A stretch of DNA of 64,000 nt, from the NCBI GenBank assembly GCA_949373155.1, contig CASICK010000002.1, forward strand, positions 408,741-472,740. Reading direction: 5' to 3'. Made by a program: the position numbers and the translations under genes. Position 1 is the first letter of the stretch, and each line of letters starts with the position of its first letter. This DNA is from an uncultured Synechococcus sp. GTDB taxonomy: Bacteria; Cyanobacteriota; Cyanobacteriia; PCC-6307; Cyanobiaceae. The notes below the pieces were generated by a model. That model was not told the origin of the DNA and made no database searches. It saw only the letters and a program-made list of their open reading frames with translations. Below are positions 52,776-63,388 of the stretch, one piece after another.

Positions 52776-54449
52776 ATGCTTCGCTCAGACGCCGTCACTC
52801 AAGGCATTCAGCGCTCACCAAATCGAGCAATGCTGAGAGCGGTTGGCTTCGGTGATGATGATTTCGGCAAGCCAATCATCGGGATCGCAAACGGTTACAG
52901 CACGATTACTCCGTGCAACGTTGGATTGGATGCTCTGTCCCGTCGTGCGGAAGACTCTGCTCGAAAGGCAGGGGGAATGCCTCAGATGTTTGGCACGATC
53001 ACTGTGAGTGATGGCATTTCTATGGGCACCGAAGGAATGAAATATTCCTTGGTGAGCCGTGAGGTGATTGCTGATGCGATTGAAACGGCATGCAATGGCC
53101 AAAGCATGGATGGTGTTCTGGCTGTTGGTGGCTGCGATAAAAATATGCCTGGCGCCATGTTGGCGATGGCACGTATGAATATCCCCTCGATCTTTGTGTA
53201 TGGGGGAACGATTAAGCCTGGGAAACTTGGAGGCTGTGATCTCACTGTTGTGAGTGCTTTTGAGGCTGTTGGTCAAATTACAAGCGGTAAAATTGATGAA
53301 GAGCAGCTAACAGCGATTGAAAAAAATGCTTGTCCAGGGGCTGGCAGCTGTGGAGGCATGTTTACAGCCAATACGATGAGTGCTGCGATTGAAACGATGG
53401 GGCTGAGTCTTCCCAATAGTTCAACGATGGCTGCTGAAGATGAGGAAAAAGCAGAGAGTGCCGCCCGTTCTGGTGAAGTTCTTGTTGAAGCGATTAAATC
53501 TAATATTCGTCCCCTTGATTTGCTGACGCGTGAAGCCTTTGAGAATGCCATCAGTGTGATCATGGCGGTGGGCGGGTCCACCAACTCTGTGTTGCATTTG
53601 CTCGCAATCGCGCGCACAGCAGGCGTTGATCTCAGCATTGATGATTTTGAAATGATCCGGGAGCGTGTGCCTGTGATTTGCGATCTCAAGCCGAGTGGTC
53701 GTTTTGTCACCGTGGATCTTCATCAGGCCGGCGGTATTCCCCAGGTGATGAAATTGCTATTAGATGCAGGACTCCTTCATGGCCATTGCCGCACGATTGA
53801 AGGCAAAACACTGGAGGAACTTTTAGCGAATGTTCCTTCAACACCTCCTGAAGGACAAGAAGTGATCAGGCCACTGAGTGATCCCCTTTATGCGAAAGGG
53901 CACTTAGCCATCCTGAAGGGGAATTTGGCAAGCGAAGGAGCTGTCGCCAAAATCAGCGGCATTAAGACCCCCGTCCTCACCGGACCTGCTCGGGTTTTTG
54001 AAAGTGAAGAGGATTGTTTAGCATCGATTATTGGTAAAAATATTCATGCCGGTGATGTCATCGTGATTCGCCAGGAAGGTCCAGTTGGAGGACCTGGAAT
54101 GCGTGAAATGCTTGCACCAACTGCTGCCATTGTTGGGCAGGGACTCGGAGACAAAGTGGCACTGATTACGGATGGTCGTTTCAGCGGAGGAACGTACGGT
54201 TTGGTTGTTGGCCACGTGGCACCAGAAGCTGCTGTTGGTGGAGCAATCGGCCTTGTGATTGAGGGAGATAGCATCACAGTGGATGCAAATCAGAATCTTC
54301 TTCAGCTCAATGTGAATGAGGTTGAACTTGAAAGCCGCCGCCGCATGTGGTCAGGACATCAGCCTAAATATAAGACAGGAGTTCTTGGTAAATATGCTCG
54401 ACTTGTCTCGAGTTCGAGCCTTGGTGCAGTGACAGATCAGCCTGATTAA
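52776..54449 (+). CDS. ilvD: Dihydroxy-acid dehydratase
   Basis: 557 residues from the ATG at 52776. The iron-sulfur ligands and active site are in [18 protein letters not shown] and [36 protein letters not shown] and [20 protein letters not shown] are conserved. It dehydrates dihydroxy acids in valine, leucine and isoleucine synthesis. Two strong inverted repeats follow. Confidence 0.95.
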   Translation: MLRSDAVTQGIQRSPNRAMLRAVGFGDDDFGKPIIGIANGYSTITPCNVGLDALSRRAEDSARKAGGMPQMFGTITVSDGISMGTEGMKYSLVSREVIADAIETACNGQSMDGVLAVGGCDKNMPGAMLAMARMNIPSIFVYGGTIKPGKLGGCDLTVVSAFEAVGQITSGKIDEEQLTAIEKNACPGAGSCGGMFTANTMSAAIETMGLSLPNSSTMAAEDEEKAESAARSGEVLVEAIKSNIRPLDLLTREAFENAISVIMAVGGSTNSVLHLLAIARTAGVDLSIDDFEMIRERVPVICDLKPSGRFVTVDLHQAGGIPQVMKLLLDAGLLHGHCRTIEGKTLEELLANVPSTPPEGQEVIRPLSDPLYAKGHLAILKGNLASEGAVAKISGIKTPVLTGPARVFESEEDCLASIIGKNIHAGDVIVIRQEGPVGGPGMREMLAPTAAIVGQGLGDKVALITDGRFSGGTYGLVVGHVAPEAAVGGAIGLVIEGDSITVDANQNLLQLNVNEVELESRRRMWSGHQPKYKTGVLGKYARLVSSSSLGAVTDQPD

Positions 54450-54483
54450 TGCTCTGCTAAAGGGTGCTCTAAATAATTAATTG

Positions 54484-54518
54484 TTAATAGCATGATTGAT
54501 GATCAATCATGCTATTAA
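54484..54518. terminator. Near-perfect 35-bp inverted repeat after ilvD
   Basis: Two 17-nt arms (ttaatagcatgattgat and atcaatcatgctattaa) are exact complements with a single base between. A hairpin or cruciform is expected. It is followed by an AT-rich stretch (ttatttg), so it is probably the ilvD terminator. Confidence 0.75.
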
Positions 54519-54548
54519 TTTATTTGAAAAGAAGATTTTGTTTCTACA

Positions 54549-54585
54549 GAGTGGATTGAACAAAAATCGCTTGTTCAATCCACTC
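54549..54585. terminator. 15-bp stem-loop at the end of the convergent gene
   Basis: gagtggattgaacaa pairs perfectly with ttgttcaatccactc across a 7-nt loop (aaatcgc). The right arm overlaps the last codons of the minus-strand gene ending at 54575. On that strand the loop and what follows are T-rich in part (gcgattttt), so it likely ends that transcript. Confidence 0.7.
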
Positions 54586-54958
54586 GAGATTGACTCACAA
54601 GTTGTGCTCTGAGCCGACGTGCCATTGCTTCCAAGGGTTGGCCGTCGGCCGGAGCCGTGCAGCGCATGCCGTTGTTTCCATGCATCCAAACGGGATGCTG
54701 CCCTTGCCAAAGCATGGGGCGCTCAGCTTGATCACACCAACTCAGCATCAGATTCACATCACTGCCACTCCGATAGATCTCGAGTTCGAGGTCCATATCC
54801 TCTATCCGAGATCCAGACGCATCACGGGTTTCGATGCGAACAAAGAGATCGTCAATGCTGGATGTTCCTTCATCCTCGTGAATCGGAACAACAGCATGCT
54901 GATAAGGCTTGCGGCAGAGATCAGCCGTGTGGGCAATCACAACAGCTAAATCGATCAT
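54575..54958 (-). CDS. Conserved protein of unknown function coupled to the CIA30 gene
   Basis: 127 residues, soluble. Features: MIDLAVVIAHTADLCRKPYQ at the start, IDDLFVRIETRD in the middle, and a C-terminal ERPMLWQGQHPVWMHGNNG with the end DGQPLEAMARRLRAQLVSQ. No known family. Its ATG overlaps the stop of the CIA30 gene (ATGA), and its own stop lies in the big stem-loop. Confidence 0.55.
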   Translation of the reverse strand: MIDLAVVIAHTADLCRKPYQHAVVPIHEDEGTSSIDDLFVRIETRDASGSRIEDMDLELEIYRSGSDVNLMLSWCDQAERPMLWQGQHPVWMHGNNGMRCTAPADGQPLEAMARRLRAQLVSQSRVD

Positions 54959-55491
54959 TTGTAGGCTTCGATCGAATGAATGAGGATGCGGATCGCACCC
55001 GCGCGGAAGCCTGGATTTGTGGATCCCGCCTCATCAAACCGCGAATGAAGCACTTGTAAGCGTGTGATAGCGGAGGCATCAAAGCGAAGAGGGAGTCCTA
55101 CCGGTTTGGCACGCACTACGGGTTGAAGATCTTGAAATGCAACCTCCACAACAGTGGTTCCTTCTGCCTCTGTCCGAATGGGTGTTACCCAGCGCAGTCC
55201 ACCTGGAATCATCTCTGTGAGTCCCATCAATCCATCAGAGCAGGCCACTGCAAATTTCAAGGTTCGCCCTTCTGCCTCGATCGCTAAGCGCAATCCGCTG
55301 AAAGCCGAAAGATCGAGGGGCGGTCTTAACAAGGGGGAACGGCAGCTCACAAAACCTCCGCCGTCTGCAACCACCTCACCCTCCAACAACAGACCTTCAG
55401 GCGTGAGGCGGCAGCCGGCTTGGCTTGTCCCACCCATGATGGTGTCGTTGAGCGTGGCCCAGGACTCGAATGAGATGTTGGAGGTGGTCAT
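54955..55491 (-). CDS. CIA30-family protein
   Basis: About 178 residues from the ATG at 55491 (MTTSNISFESWATLNDTIMG); the frame extends to 55506. NDTIMGGTSQAGCRL, GFVSCRSPLL and FSGLRLAIEAEGRTLKF fit the jelly-roll domain named after the complex I assembly factor CIA30; in plants and cyanobacteria relatives act in photosynthetic complex assembly. It is followed by pgl's upstream region on the same strand, within the pgl-gnd block. Confidence 0.75.
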   Translation of the reverse strand: MTTSNISFESWATLNDTIMGGTSQAGCRLTPEGLLLEGEVVADGGGFVSCRSPLLRPPLDLSAFSGLRLAIEAEGRTLKFAVACSDGLMGLTEMIPGGLRWVTPIRTEAEGTTVVEVAFQDLQPVVRAKPVGLPLRFDASAITRLQVLHSRFDEAGSTNPGFRAGAIRILIHSIEAYK

Positions 55492-55517
55492 CTCAACCCT
55501 GCACAAGGAATGCTTAT

Positions 55518-56237
55518 TTAAAGACCTTCGCTGGCAGCTTCGTCGGCGAGCACAATAATTTCAGCCTCTGGTTGGGCCAATTTTGCGGGAGTTCGTTGTG
55601 AGGACTCAGCTGGATCGAGCAAGCGTTGCAGGGCTTCCCTTTTATTGGCACCACTCACGAGGAACATCACTGTTCGAGAAGCGCTGAGTACCGGAGCTGT
55701 CAGTGTGATGCGCTCCAACCCCTTACCCCGTCCAATCGTGGTCCAGCGATCACGAACTTCAGGAGCGTCAGTGCCCGGGAAGAGTGAGGCGGTATGACCG
55801 TCATCACCAAGACCCAACACCATCATGTCGAAGATGGGTGGTTCGCCACTGCAGCTGGTGGTAATCAGCTGTTCGAAAGCATCGGCGCTGGCTTCTGGTG
55901 AAGGAAGTTCAACGGTTGGAACAGGATGAAAGCAGGCTGCTGCACCGGGCTCACCGGCTTGGAGCAACGTGGAGCGGAGCATGCGGGCATTGCTGGACTC
56001 GTCATCAGCAGACACCCAGCGTTCGTCTCCCAGAAAGACATCTACCCGATTCCAGGGCAAATGTTGTTGGCCTAACCGCTGATAAGCCTTGGAGGGAGTG
56101 GTCCCTCCCGATAGAGCAATCTGAGCACGATCGCGCTGATCGAGCGCCAGTTGTATTGCTGTGGCGATGTATTCAGCGGCTCGCAGCGCTAGATCCTGGG
56201 CATCTCGGGCTGTTTCGATTCGATAGGAGGTCATCAA
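55518..56237 (-). CDS. pgl: 6-phosphogluconolactonase
   Basis: 239 residues, DevB type. Motifs are IALSGGTTPSKAYQRLGQQ, VDVFLGDERWVSADDESSN, and MMVLGLGDDGHTASLFPGTD. It hydrolyses 6-phosphogluconolactone in the oxidative pentose phosphate pathway, next to gnd, the following enzyme. It starts 5 bp after the end of gnd on the minus strand. Confidence 0.9.
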   Translation of the reverse strand: MMTSYRIETARDAQDLALRAAEYIATAIQLALDQRDRAQIALSGGTTPSKAYQRLGQQHLPWNRVDVFLGDERWVSADDESSNARMLRSTLLQAGEPGAAACFHPVPTVELPSPEASADAFEQLITTSCSGEPPIFDMMVLGLGDDGHTASLFPGTDAPEVRDRWTTIGRGKGLERITLTAPVLSASRTVMFLVSGANKREALQRLLDPAESSQRTPAKLAQPEAEIIVLADEAASEGL

Positions 56238-56242
56238 TCAGC

Positions 56243-57661
56243 TCAATCCAGCCACTCGGTGTGAAAACTGCCTTCCTTATCAACGCGTTGATAGGTATGT
56301 GAGCCAAAGCAGTCGCGCATGGCTTGAACTGCATTTTGAGGAAGACGCGCTGTGCGGTAGCTGTTGATGTAGTCGAGAGTGTTGCTCAGGCAGGGCACGG
56401 GAATTCCGGCTTCAGCAGCTCCTGCAACGACTTTGGCTAAACCAGGAAGTCGGGTGTTGACCTGATTGGCAAACCAAGGATCAATGAGCAGGTTGCTCAG
56501 CTGCGGATCGGTTGTGAATGCATCCTGAATCCGCTTGAGCAATCGGGCGCGAATGATGCAGCCTCCTTTCCAGATCTGAGCGATGGAGGGCATATTTAAG
56601 TTGTAATCATGCTCTGCGGAAGCGATCCGCAGAAGCTCCATCCCTTGGGCGTAGCTGGCCATGCTGGCGAGCACCATCGCATCCATGAGGGGTGCCATTC
56701 CATCGGCAGGGGTGCCCATATCAAAGGACTTGACCGCGGGGCCTTTGAGGACGGTTTCCGCTTTGACGCGCTGATCTTTCATCGAACTCATCACGCGGCC
56801 ATTGAGAGCTGCATAGATGGTTGGGACCGACGCACCCATCTGCAAGGCACTCACCACCGTCCACAAACCCGTGCCTTTTTGGCCAGCTTTGTCCTGAATC
56901 TTTTCAATCAGATCGCTGCCATCATCGGGATCCTTGGTGCGCAAGCAGACCTCGGTGATCTCAACGAGGTAGGAGGCGAGCTCCTCTGTGCTGTTCCAAT
57001 GGGCAAAGACGTCGGCCATCTGAGTGCCATTCATGCCCCCAACCCTCTTCATGAGGTCATAGCCCTCAGCAAGGATTTGCTCGATGCCGTACTCAATGCC
57101 GTTGTGCACTGTTTTGACAAAGTGCCCTGATCCACCTGGGCCGATGTAGGTGACACACGGACCATCTTCGACTTGGGCCGCCATTTTGGTGACAAGGCTC
57201 TCAATGGCGTCGTAAGAGGCTTTAGTGCCGCCAGGCATCATGCTCGGACCTTCAAGAGCACCTTTGGCGCCGCCAGATACGCCCATGCCAATAAAGCCGA
57301 AGCTTTTGCTTTCCAACTCGGCTACACGACGCTCAGTGTCGTGATATTCCGAGTTGCCACCATCAATCAAGAGATCGCCTTCATCTAAAAAAGGAGAGAT
57401 CTGTTCGATCACAGCATCAACAGGACCCCCTGCTTTCACCATCATCAAGATGCGGCGAGGTCGTTCCAACTTGTTGACAAAATCCTGAAGGTCGGTGGCG
57501 CCTTGAATGTTTTTACCAGCGCCTAGACCTTTCAGAAAGTCTTCCGTCTTTGAATAAGTGCGGTTGTAAACAACACTCGAAAAACCGTTGCTCTCAGCAT
57601 TGAGAACAAGATTTTCGCCCATCACGCCTAGACCGATAAGACCAAAGTGAGACTTGGACAT
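56243..57661 (-). CDS. gnd: 6-phosphogluconate dehydrogenase
   Basis: 472 residues from the ATG at 57661 (MSKSHFGLIGLGVMGENLVL); the frame continues to 57673. The NADP site is GLGVMGENL, the catalytic Lys is in GPGGSGHFVKTVHNGIEYG, and the end has SLAHTYQRVDKEGSFHTEW-type sequence. It yields ribulose 5-phosphate and NADPH, the main night-time NADPH source. It precedes pgl in the same direction. Confidence 0.95.
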   Translation of the reverse strand: MSKSHFGLIGLGVMGENLVLNAESNGFSSVVYNRTYSKTEDFLKGLGAGKNIQGATDLQDFVNKLERPRRILMMVKAGGPVDAVIEQISPFLDEGDLLIDGGNSEYHDTERRVAELESKSFGFIGMGVSGGAKGALEGPSMMPGGTKASYDAIESLVTKMAAQVEDGPCVTYIGPGGSGHFVKTVHNGIEYGIEQILAEGYDLMKRVGGMNGTQMADVFAHWNSTEELASYLVEITEVCLRTKDPDDGSDLIEKIQDKAGQKGTGLWTVVSALQMGASVPTIYAALNGRVMSSMKDQRVKAETVLKGPAVKSFDMGTPADGMAPLMDAMVLASMASYAQGMELLRIASAEHDYNLNMPSIAQIWKGGCIIRARLLKRIQDAFTTDPQLSNLLIDPWFANQVNTRLPGLAKVVAGAAEAGIPVPCLSNTLDYINSYRTARLPQNAVQAMRDCFGSHTYQRVDKEGSFHTEWLD

Positions 57662-57776
57662 CAAAAACTGCATTCACTGAAGTCAGTGTGACCACAGGAT
57701 CAAAGATCGGCTGCTAACTGGTCCACCTCTGTCAGGGATAAGAGATGGAAGAGCCGATCCTCAAATCACTTTGACG

Positions 57777-59072
57777 TCAAATCACCGTGTCGTCGGCAAT
57801 CGATGCATTTTTAACGACAACGATGATTCCGTTACGGATGTAGAAGCCTTGATCAGGACGATCAGCCTCTTCCACATGATCCTTATTCAGGATCGTGACG
57901 TTCTTCCCAATACGAGCATTCTTATCAAGAATGGCTCGTTTCACAGTGGTGCCCTCACCAACGCCGACAGGAATACCGCCTCGCGCTCTCAGGGTTTCGC
58001 GCTCACTTTGAGATTCAAAGAAGTCAGCTCCCATCAACAACGAATCTTGGAGGACCACATTGTTTTCCACGCGACTACGCACACCAAGAACGGAGTGGTG
58101 AATGCTGCAGGCTTTGATAATCGATCCCTCACTAATGATCGAATCTGTGATCTGACTGTCCACAAACTTGCTGGGGGGCAAATACCGCGGGCGTGTGTAG
58201 ATCGGGAACGCTTCGTCGTAGAAGCTGAATGGAGGGGTGGGCTGCTGAGTTAGAGCCAGATTGGCTTCATAGAAGGCACCAATGGTGCCGATGTCTTCCC
58301 AGTAATCATCAAAGACGTAGCTCTTGAGGGTGTCGCCACGAGAGAGCGCTTCTGGGATGACCTCCTTGCCGAAATCCTTATGTCCAGGATTTGAATCGAG
58401 GAGATCAAAAAGCGTTTTACGACTGAAGACGTAAATGCCCATGGAAGCGAGGTATGGACGCTCCTTAGAAGACTCAGCGCTCAGACCAAAACGGGACGTG
58501 TCAACCGCCATTTCTTTTAAGGAATCGCCCTTGGGCTTCTCGCGGAATTCCTTGATGTTTCCGTTCTCATCGGTTCGCATCAAACCGAAAGCTTCTGCTT
58601 GCGCAGCGTCCACAGGCAGTGCTGCAACCGTGAGGTCTGCTCCCGTACTGCGGTGATGCTCCACAAAACGGCTGTAATCCATCCGGTAAAGCTGATCACC
58701 GGAGAGAATCAAGTATTCATCGACATCCCACTCGCTAAACAGGGTTTGGTACTGGCGCACCGCATCAGCGGTTCCTTCGAACCAAGATGGGCTATCGAGC
58801 GTCTGTTGTGCCGCTAGAACTTCGACGAACCCTTGCCCAAATCCAGCATTGAGGTTGTAAGTCTGGCTGAGATGCCGATTCAGTGAAGCGCTATTGAACT
58901 GCGTCAACACATACATCTTGTTGATGCTGGAGTTGATGCAATTGCTGATTGGAATATCAATCAGGCGGTATTTGCCCGCCAAAGGCACTGCTGGCTTGGC
59001 TCTCATCTTTGTGAGTGGTTGGAGACGGGTGCCAGCCCCTCCCCCGAGAATGATTGCCAGTACTCGCTTCAT
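57777..59072 (-). CDS. glgC: Glucose-1-phosphate adenylyltransferase
   Basis: 431 residues. The catalytic N-domain has [34 protein letters not shown] and [14 protein letters not shown]; the C-terminal left-handed beta helix carries the regulatory site ([15 protein letters not shown] at the end). It makes ADP-glucose, the committed step of glycogen synthesis, and is activated by 3-phosphoglycerate in cyanobacteria. Confidence 0.95.
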   Translation of the reverse strand: MKRVLAIILGGGAGTRLQPLTKMRAKPAVPLAGKYRLIDIPISNCINSSINKMYVLTQFNSASLNRHLSQTYNLNAGFGQGFVEVLAAQQTLDSPSWFEGTADAVRQYQTLFSEWDVDEYLILSGDQLYRMDYSRFVEHHRSTGADLTVAALPVDAAQAEAFGLMRTDENGNIKEFREKPKGDSLKEMAVDTSRFGLSAESSKERPYLASMGIYVFSRKTLFDLLDSNPGHKDFGKEVIPEALSRGDTLKSYVFDDYWEDIGTIGAFYEANLALTQQPTPPFSFYDEAFPIYTRPRYLPPSKFVDSQITDSIISEGSIIKACSIHHSVLGVRSRVENNVVLQDSLLMGADFFESQSERETLRARGGIPVGVGEGTTVKRAILDKNARIGKNVTILNKDHVEEADRPDQGFYIRNGIIVVVKNASIADDTVI

Positions 59073-59165
59073 GCCGCTCCCGCCTTTCGGCTATGCGGGG
59101 CAAACTTACTGGATTTTTCGCGTTCAAAACCAACCCGTGGGCCAGATGGTGGAGATTGCAGGAAA

Positions 59166-60479
59166 TTAATCTTGCGAGGGCGCTCCAGACTCCAAATCAA
59201 AAATTCTTTCAACGACCTGGAGAGCCTGTTGTCGCTCGCTGCGTTGCTGTGCGCTGCGCAGCTGAGTCACAGGGGTGTGAAGGATCTTGTTGATCATTCC
59301 CTTGGTTAAGGCCTCAACAACCTTGCGTTCTCGCGCTGAAAAATCAGGACCCATGCGGCTCAGCGCTTTGGTGAGTTCCTCCACTCGGATTTCCTCAAGC
59401 GAGGCCCTCAAACGGTTGATGGTGGGAACCGCCTCCAGGCTGTCCCACCACTCGAGAAACAGGCGGCTCTCTTCTAGAAGCAGTCCTTCAGCCTCCCGTG
59501 CAACCTGTTGTCGGGCCTCTTGGTTGCGCTCTACAACCTCTTGAAGATCATCTACATCATGGGATTCCACCCCGGTCACATCGCGCACATCGGAGGCGAT
59601 GTTGCGAGGCACGCCGATATCAACCAGTCGCAATGAGCTGCGGCGATTGAGAGCGTTCAGCCTGTTGGCATCAATGATTGGATCAGCAGCAGCAGTGCTT
59701 GTAAACACCAACGAACAGGTGCTCAAGCACTGATCAAGATCGTCAAGCCCACGGCACTGAATGGGCAGATTTGGGAAGTCGGTTGCCAACGCTGAGGCCC
59801 GTTCGATGGTGCGATTGAGCAACACCACTCCTGAGGCTCCCTTCGCTTGGAGGTGTTGGAGCAACAAACGGCTCATGCGTCCAGCGCCAACAACGGCGAT
59901 CTGCTCCGTTTCAAGCGTCACCAATGCATCCTGGCCGCGAGACTGTCCAAGTTTGAGTTGAGCCAATTCAACCGCTGCTGAGCTCACAGACACAGCGCCG
60001 GTGCTGAGATTGGTTTCAGAACGGACTCGCTTCCCTGTGCTGACAGCCTGTGTAAGCAGACGATTGAGAATGGGCCCGATTGATTTGTGCTCTTGCCCAA
60101 GGCGCATCATTTTCTTGACCTGGGACAAGATTTGTCCCTCACCAAGGACAAGGCTGTCGAGTCCTGCAGTCACTCGCATTAAATGCGCAATGGCTTCGTC
60201 GTGGTGGTACGTGAAAAGGTGCGGAGATAGATCACGGCTTTCCAAACCGGAATGGCCACTGAGAAAATCGCGTACAGCAGCAATCCCTAAATCTGGGTTG
60301 CGCACCAAGGTGTAAATCTCAAGACGGTTGCAGGTGCTGAGGATCGAGGCCTCCAACACCTGCTCATGGTTTCGCAGGTTTTGTAGGGATTCCTCCATGG
60401 TTTGCTCAGGAATGCTGAGCTTTTCGCGCACTTCGACCGGAGCCGTTCGATGACTGAGGCCGACGACGGCGATATGCAT
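59166..60479 (-). CDS. hemA: Glutamyl-tRNA reductase
   Basis: 437 residues. The catalytic Cys is in ASILSTCNRLEIYTL, and GLDSLVLGEGQILSQVKKM and the NADPH domain QIAVVGAGRMSRLLLQHLQ follow; the C-terminal dimerisation helix is IRVEELTKALSRM onward. It reduces glutamyl-tRNA to glutamate semialdehyde, the first and regulated step of chlorophyll and haem synthesis. It starts 27 bp after the end of glpX. Confidence 0.95.
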   Translation of the reverse strand: MHIAVVGLSHRTAPVEVREKLSIPEQTMEESLQNLRNHEQVLEASILSTCNRLEIYTLVRNPDLGIAAVRDFLSGHSGLESRDLSPHLFTYHHDEAIAHLMRVTAGLDSLVLGEGQILSQVKKMMRLGQEHKSIGPILNRLLTQAVSTGKRVRSETNLSTGAVSVSSAAVELAQLKLGQSRGQDALVTLETEQIAVVGAGRMSRLLLQHLQAKGASGVVLLNRTIERASALATDFPNLPIQCRGLDDLDQCLSTCSLVFTSTAAADPIIDANRLNALNRRSSLRLVDIGVPRNIASDVRDVTGVESHDVDDLQEVVERNQEARQQVAREAEGLLLEESRLFLEWWDSLEAVPTINRLRASLEEIRVEELTKALSRMGPDFSARERKVVEALTKGMINKILHTPVTQLRSAQQRSERQQALQVVERIFDLESGAPSQD

Positions 60480-60506
60480 AGAGAAATCCCTCTGTTGCTG
60501 CGTGAA

Positions 60507-61511
60507 TCAGTTCAAAGCGATGCTTTGAGCTCCATCCTTCATGTGGATGGTGTTCGTGAAACTGCAGGTGTTGTTCAGGTTGCTGATGATCAAGCTGCTC
60601 GTGCGGGTGCAATCAGTTTCGAACTTCACTCCATTGAAAAGAAGACCATCTGTGATGCCGCTGCCGGCAAACACAACGTGCTCTCCGCAAGCAAGCTCAC
60701 TGGCTTCGTACACCTTATCGGGGTCAGTAATGCCCATTTCTGCGAGGCGGGCGAGATTGCCTTCCTTCGTCATATCTGCCCACTCAGACGTCTGAGCAAT
60801 GGCTGGGTCATACACCAGTTGTCCTTGGAAGTGTCCACCAAGTGCGCGCATCGCTGCAGCGGAGATCACACCCTCAGGAGCCGCACCAATGCCCATTAAG
60901 CAATGGGTGCCAGTTCCAGCAAAACCACAGGCGATAGCGGCCTGTACATCACCATCGGAAATAGGTTGAATACGAGCCCCGGTGGCGCGAATTTCAGTGA
61001 TCAAATCTTTGTGACGGGCACGATCCATCACAACGATGGTGAGCTCGTCAGGAGCAAGACCTAAGCACTCACTCAGGATTTTGATGTTTTCAGTCGCAGA
61101 TTTTCGAATATCAACCTTGCCTTTCGCTGCAGGTGGAGCAGCCAATTTCTTCATGTAGAAGTCGGGAGCGTTGAACAGACCACCGCGGTCGGAAGCAGCC
61201 AAAACGGCCATTGATCCGCGCTGGCTGTACGCACAAAGATTGGTTCCTTCACAAGGGTCAACAGCGAAATCCACGCCAGGACCAGTGCCAGTTCCAACTT
61301 CTTCACCGATGTAAAGCATGGGAGCTTCGTCGCGTTCCCCCTCACCGATCACAATGCGGCCCTGCATTTGGATTTGATTCATGCGCTTGCGCATGGCATC
61401 AACAGCCAAAGCATCGGCTTCATCCTTCAGACCTTTGCCGGAGAGCGTGGCTGAAGCGATGGCGGCCTGCTCGACGATCTCGAGAATTTCCTGGATGAGA
61501 GTGCGATCCAC
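60507..61511 (-). CDS. glpX: Fructose-1,6-/sedoheptulose-1,7-bisphosphatase, class II
   Basis: 334 residues from the GTG at 61511 ([20 protein letters not shown]), the normal length; a longer frame starts at 61559. Metal and substrate motifs: [53 protein letters not shown]. In cyanobacteria this dual enzyme acts on both bisphosphates in the Calvin cycle. It diverges from the rpe-like gene, with 156 bp between the starts. Confidence 0.93.
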   Translation of the reverse strand: MDRTLIQEILEIVEQAAIASATLSGKGLKDEADALAVDAMRKRMNQIQMQGRIVIGEGERDEAPMLYIGEEVGTGTGPGVDFAVDPCEGTNLCAYSQRGSMAVLAASDRGGLFNAPDFYMKKLAAPPAAKGKVDIRKSATENIKILSECLGLAPDELTIVVMDRARHKDLITEIRATGARIQPISDGDVQAAIACGFAGTGTHCLMGIGAAPEGVISAAAMRALGGHFQGQLVYDPAIAQTSEWADMTKEGNLARLAEMGITDPDKVYEASELACGEHVVFAGSGITDGLLFNGVKFETDCTRTSSLIISNLNNTCSFTNTIHMKDGAQSIALN

Positions 61512-61667
61512 GTAAGTGCTGCGGAGGTTAAAGAGGGGCTTTGAGTAGAAAGCCTGCAACAGCAGGGATTTCTGTCTCAGATGCGCGGCTCACTGTATCA
61601 GTGTTATCTGGACACCTCTTGAGCACCGAAGCATCTATAAAATTTTGAAAGTTAATGACAACTTTTA

Positions 61668-62402
61668 ATGGCTGCGCCGCATCGCCCTATTCAGATCATT
61701 CCCTCTGTTTTGCCTGCTGACTGGGCAGCAATGGGGCAATGCGTAAAAGATCTCGAAAATGCGGGAGTAGATCGTATTCAGTTCGACGTGATGGACGGGA
61801 ATTTTGTTCCCAATCTCACCTTCGGCCCTGAGCTGATCAAAGCCTGCCGGCGTTACTGCAACGTCCCGTTTGAAACGCAGCTCATGGTGAGCCAATACAA
61901 CTGCGAAACAATGCTCGAAGAGTACGTAGAGGCCACTAAGGGCTCCAATGGGGAACCAGGAGTCGTCATCGCTCACGTTGAAGCAAACACCCATCTGCAC
62001 CGGATTCTTGGAAAGATCCGTCAACTTGGTGGAAGCCCTTCTGTAGCCCTCAATCCTCATACTCCGATGGAGATGGTGAAGGACGTTTTGGACTTGGTGG
62101 ATCACGTGTTGGTGATGACAGTCAATCCCGGCTTCGGTGGACAGGCCTATATCCCAACCATGCTGAACAAAATCACCGACTTAAGAAAAAACATAGTTGA
62201 GAGGAATCTTGACGTGGATATCGAAGTTGATGGTGGCATCAAGGCCAACTGGACCATCTCCCAGTGCTGCGCAGCTGGTGCAAACTGCTTCATCGCCGGA
62301 AGCGGCATGTTTGCTTATCCAAGCCTTAAAGAAGGTTGCGATGATCTCCGCCGTGTTGCTAGCGAAGCTCAGGCTGGAAAGGTTCTTTCGACACCAGTCT
62401 GA
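61668..62402 (+). CDS. Ribulose-phosphate 3-epimerase-like protein lacking both metal His ligands
   Basis: 244 residues, Rpe-like TIM barrel over its whole length ([57 protein letters not shown]). Of the four metal ligands of Rpe, both Asp are kept (Asp40, Asp188), but both His are Gln (Gln38 in RIQFDVMDG, Gln71 in FETQLMV). It also has extra residues near 88-100 (EATKGSNGEPGVV). It lies directly before the standard rpe gene and between it and glpX. It may epimerise a different sugar phosphate, use another mechanism, or regulate the standard enzyme. Confidence 0.8.
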   Translation: MAAPHRPIQIIPSVLPADWAAMGQCVKDLENAGVDRIQFDVMDGNFVPNLTFGPELIKACRRYCNVPFETQLMVSQYNCETMLEEYVEATKGSNGEPGVVIAHVEANTHLHRILGKIRQLGGSPSVALNPHTPMEMVKDVLDLVDHVLVMTVNPGFGGQAYIPTMLNKITDLRKNIVERNLDVDIEVDGGIKANWTISQCCAAGANCFIAGSGMFAYPSLKEGCDDLRRVASEAQAGKVLSTPV

Positions 62403-62452
62403 GATTCGTGTAACAGATGTAACGTAGAGCTGTATTAATTCATCTCTACTCC

Positions 62453-63121
62453 ATGAGCACCAAACCCCTGGTGATCTCTCCATCGATCCTGTCTGCTGAC
62501 TTCTCCCGATTGGGTGAAGACGTCAAAGCTGTTGACGAGGCAGGTGCTGATTGGATTCATGTCGACGTTATGGATGGCCGATTTGTTCCAAACATCACGA
62601 TTGGTCCGCTGATTGTGGAGGCGTTGCGTCCGGTTACTAAAAAACCTTTGGACGTGCATCTCATGATTGTGCAGCCTGAGAATTATGTAGAAGATTTTGC
62701 TAAAGCCGGGGCAGATATTATCTCTGTGCAAGTTGAGGCTTGCCCTCATCTGCATCGCAATCTTGCTCAGATTAAGGATCTCGGCAAAATGGCCGGGGCT
62801 GTGCTTAACCCCAGCACTCCACTTGACACGCTTGAGTACTGCTTAGAACTCTGCGATCTTGTTTTGATCATGAGTGTGAATCCAGGTTTTGGTGGTCAGA
62901 GTTTTATCGATAATCAAGTTAAAAAAATCAGTGACCTTCGCCGCATGTGCGATGAAAAAGGTCTTGATCCATGGATCGAAGTGGATGGAGGCGTTAAGGG
63001 CGCTAATGCATGGAAAGTGATTGAAGCTGGTGCGAACGCCATCGTGAGTGGCTCTGGAGTGTTCAACCAACCGGATTACGCAGCGGCAATTCAGGGGATC
63101 CGTAATAGCAAGCGCCCATAA
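62453..63121 (+). CDS. rpe: Ribulose-phosphate 3-epimerase
   Basis: 222 residues. The complete active site is present: Ser11 ([14 protein letters not shown]), His36 and Asp38 ([14 protein letters not shown]), His69 (DVHLMIV), and Asp178 (IEVDGGVKG), with [14 protein letters not shown]. It interconverts ribulose and xylulose 5-phosphate in the Calvin and pentose phosphate pathways. It starts 50 bp after the paralogue and shares about a third of residues with it by eye. Confidence 0.95.
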   Translation: MSTKPLVISPSILSADFSRLGEDVKAVDEAGADWIHVDVMDGRFVPNITIGPLIVEALRPVTKKPLDVHLMIVQPENYVEDFAKAGADIISVQVEACPHLHRNLAQIKDLGKMAGAVLNPSTPLDTLEYCLELCDLVLIMSVNPGFGGQSFIDNQVKKISDLRRMCDEKGLDPWIEVDGGVKGANAWKVIEAGANAIVSGSGVFNQPDYAAAIQGIRNSKRP

Positions 63122-63183
63122 TTATTTAGCGTGCAGTAGGGGTTTCAATGATGCTCCTTCCGTCCTAATTCTTTCTTCTGTTA

Positions 63184-63207
63184 CCCCTGCAATCTGCAGG
63201 GTTTTTT
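63184..63207 (+). terminator. Rho-independent terminator after rpe
   Basis: ccctgca pairs with tgcaggg around the loop atc, followed by a run of six T. It lies about 60 bp after the rpe stop. Confidence 0.85.
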
Positions 63208-63388
63208 ATGCGCTGAGGTATGCACAAAAGTGTTTTAAAGTGCTTTTGGTCAAGGATGAAATTTTAGACAAGTCTGATCCAGTGAGGCTGCTGTTGAAAT
63301 ATTTTCTGCTGGTTGTTTTGTTTCCTTGATAGTTGCTCAGATCGTTTAGGAATTGTTTTGACTGCACTGTGATGCGCCAGTTCAATTG

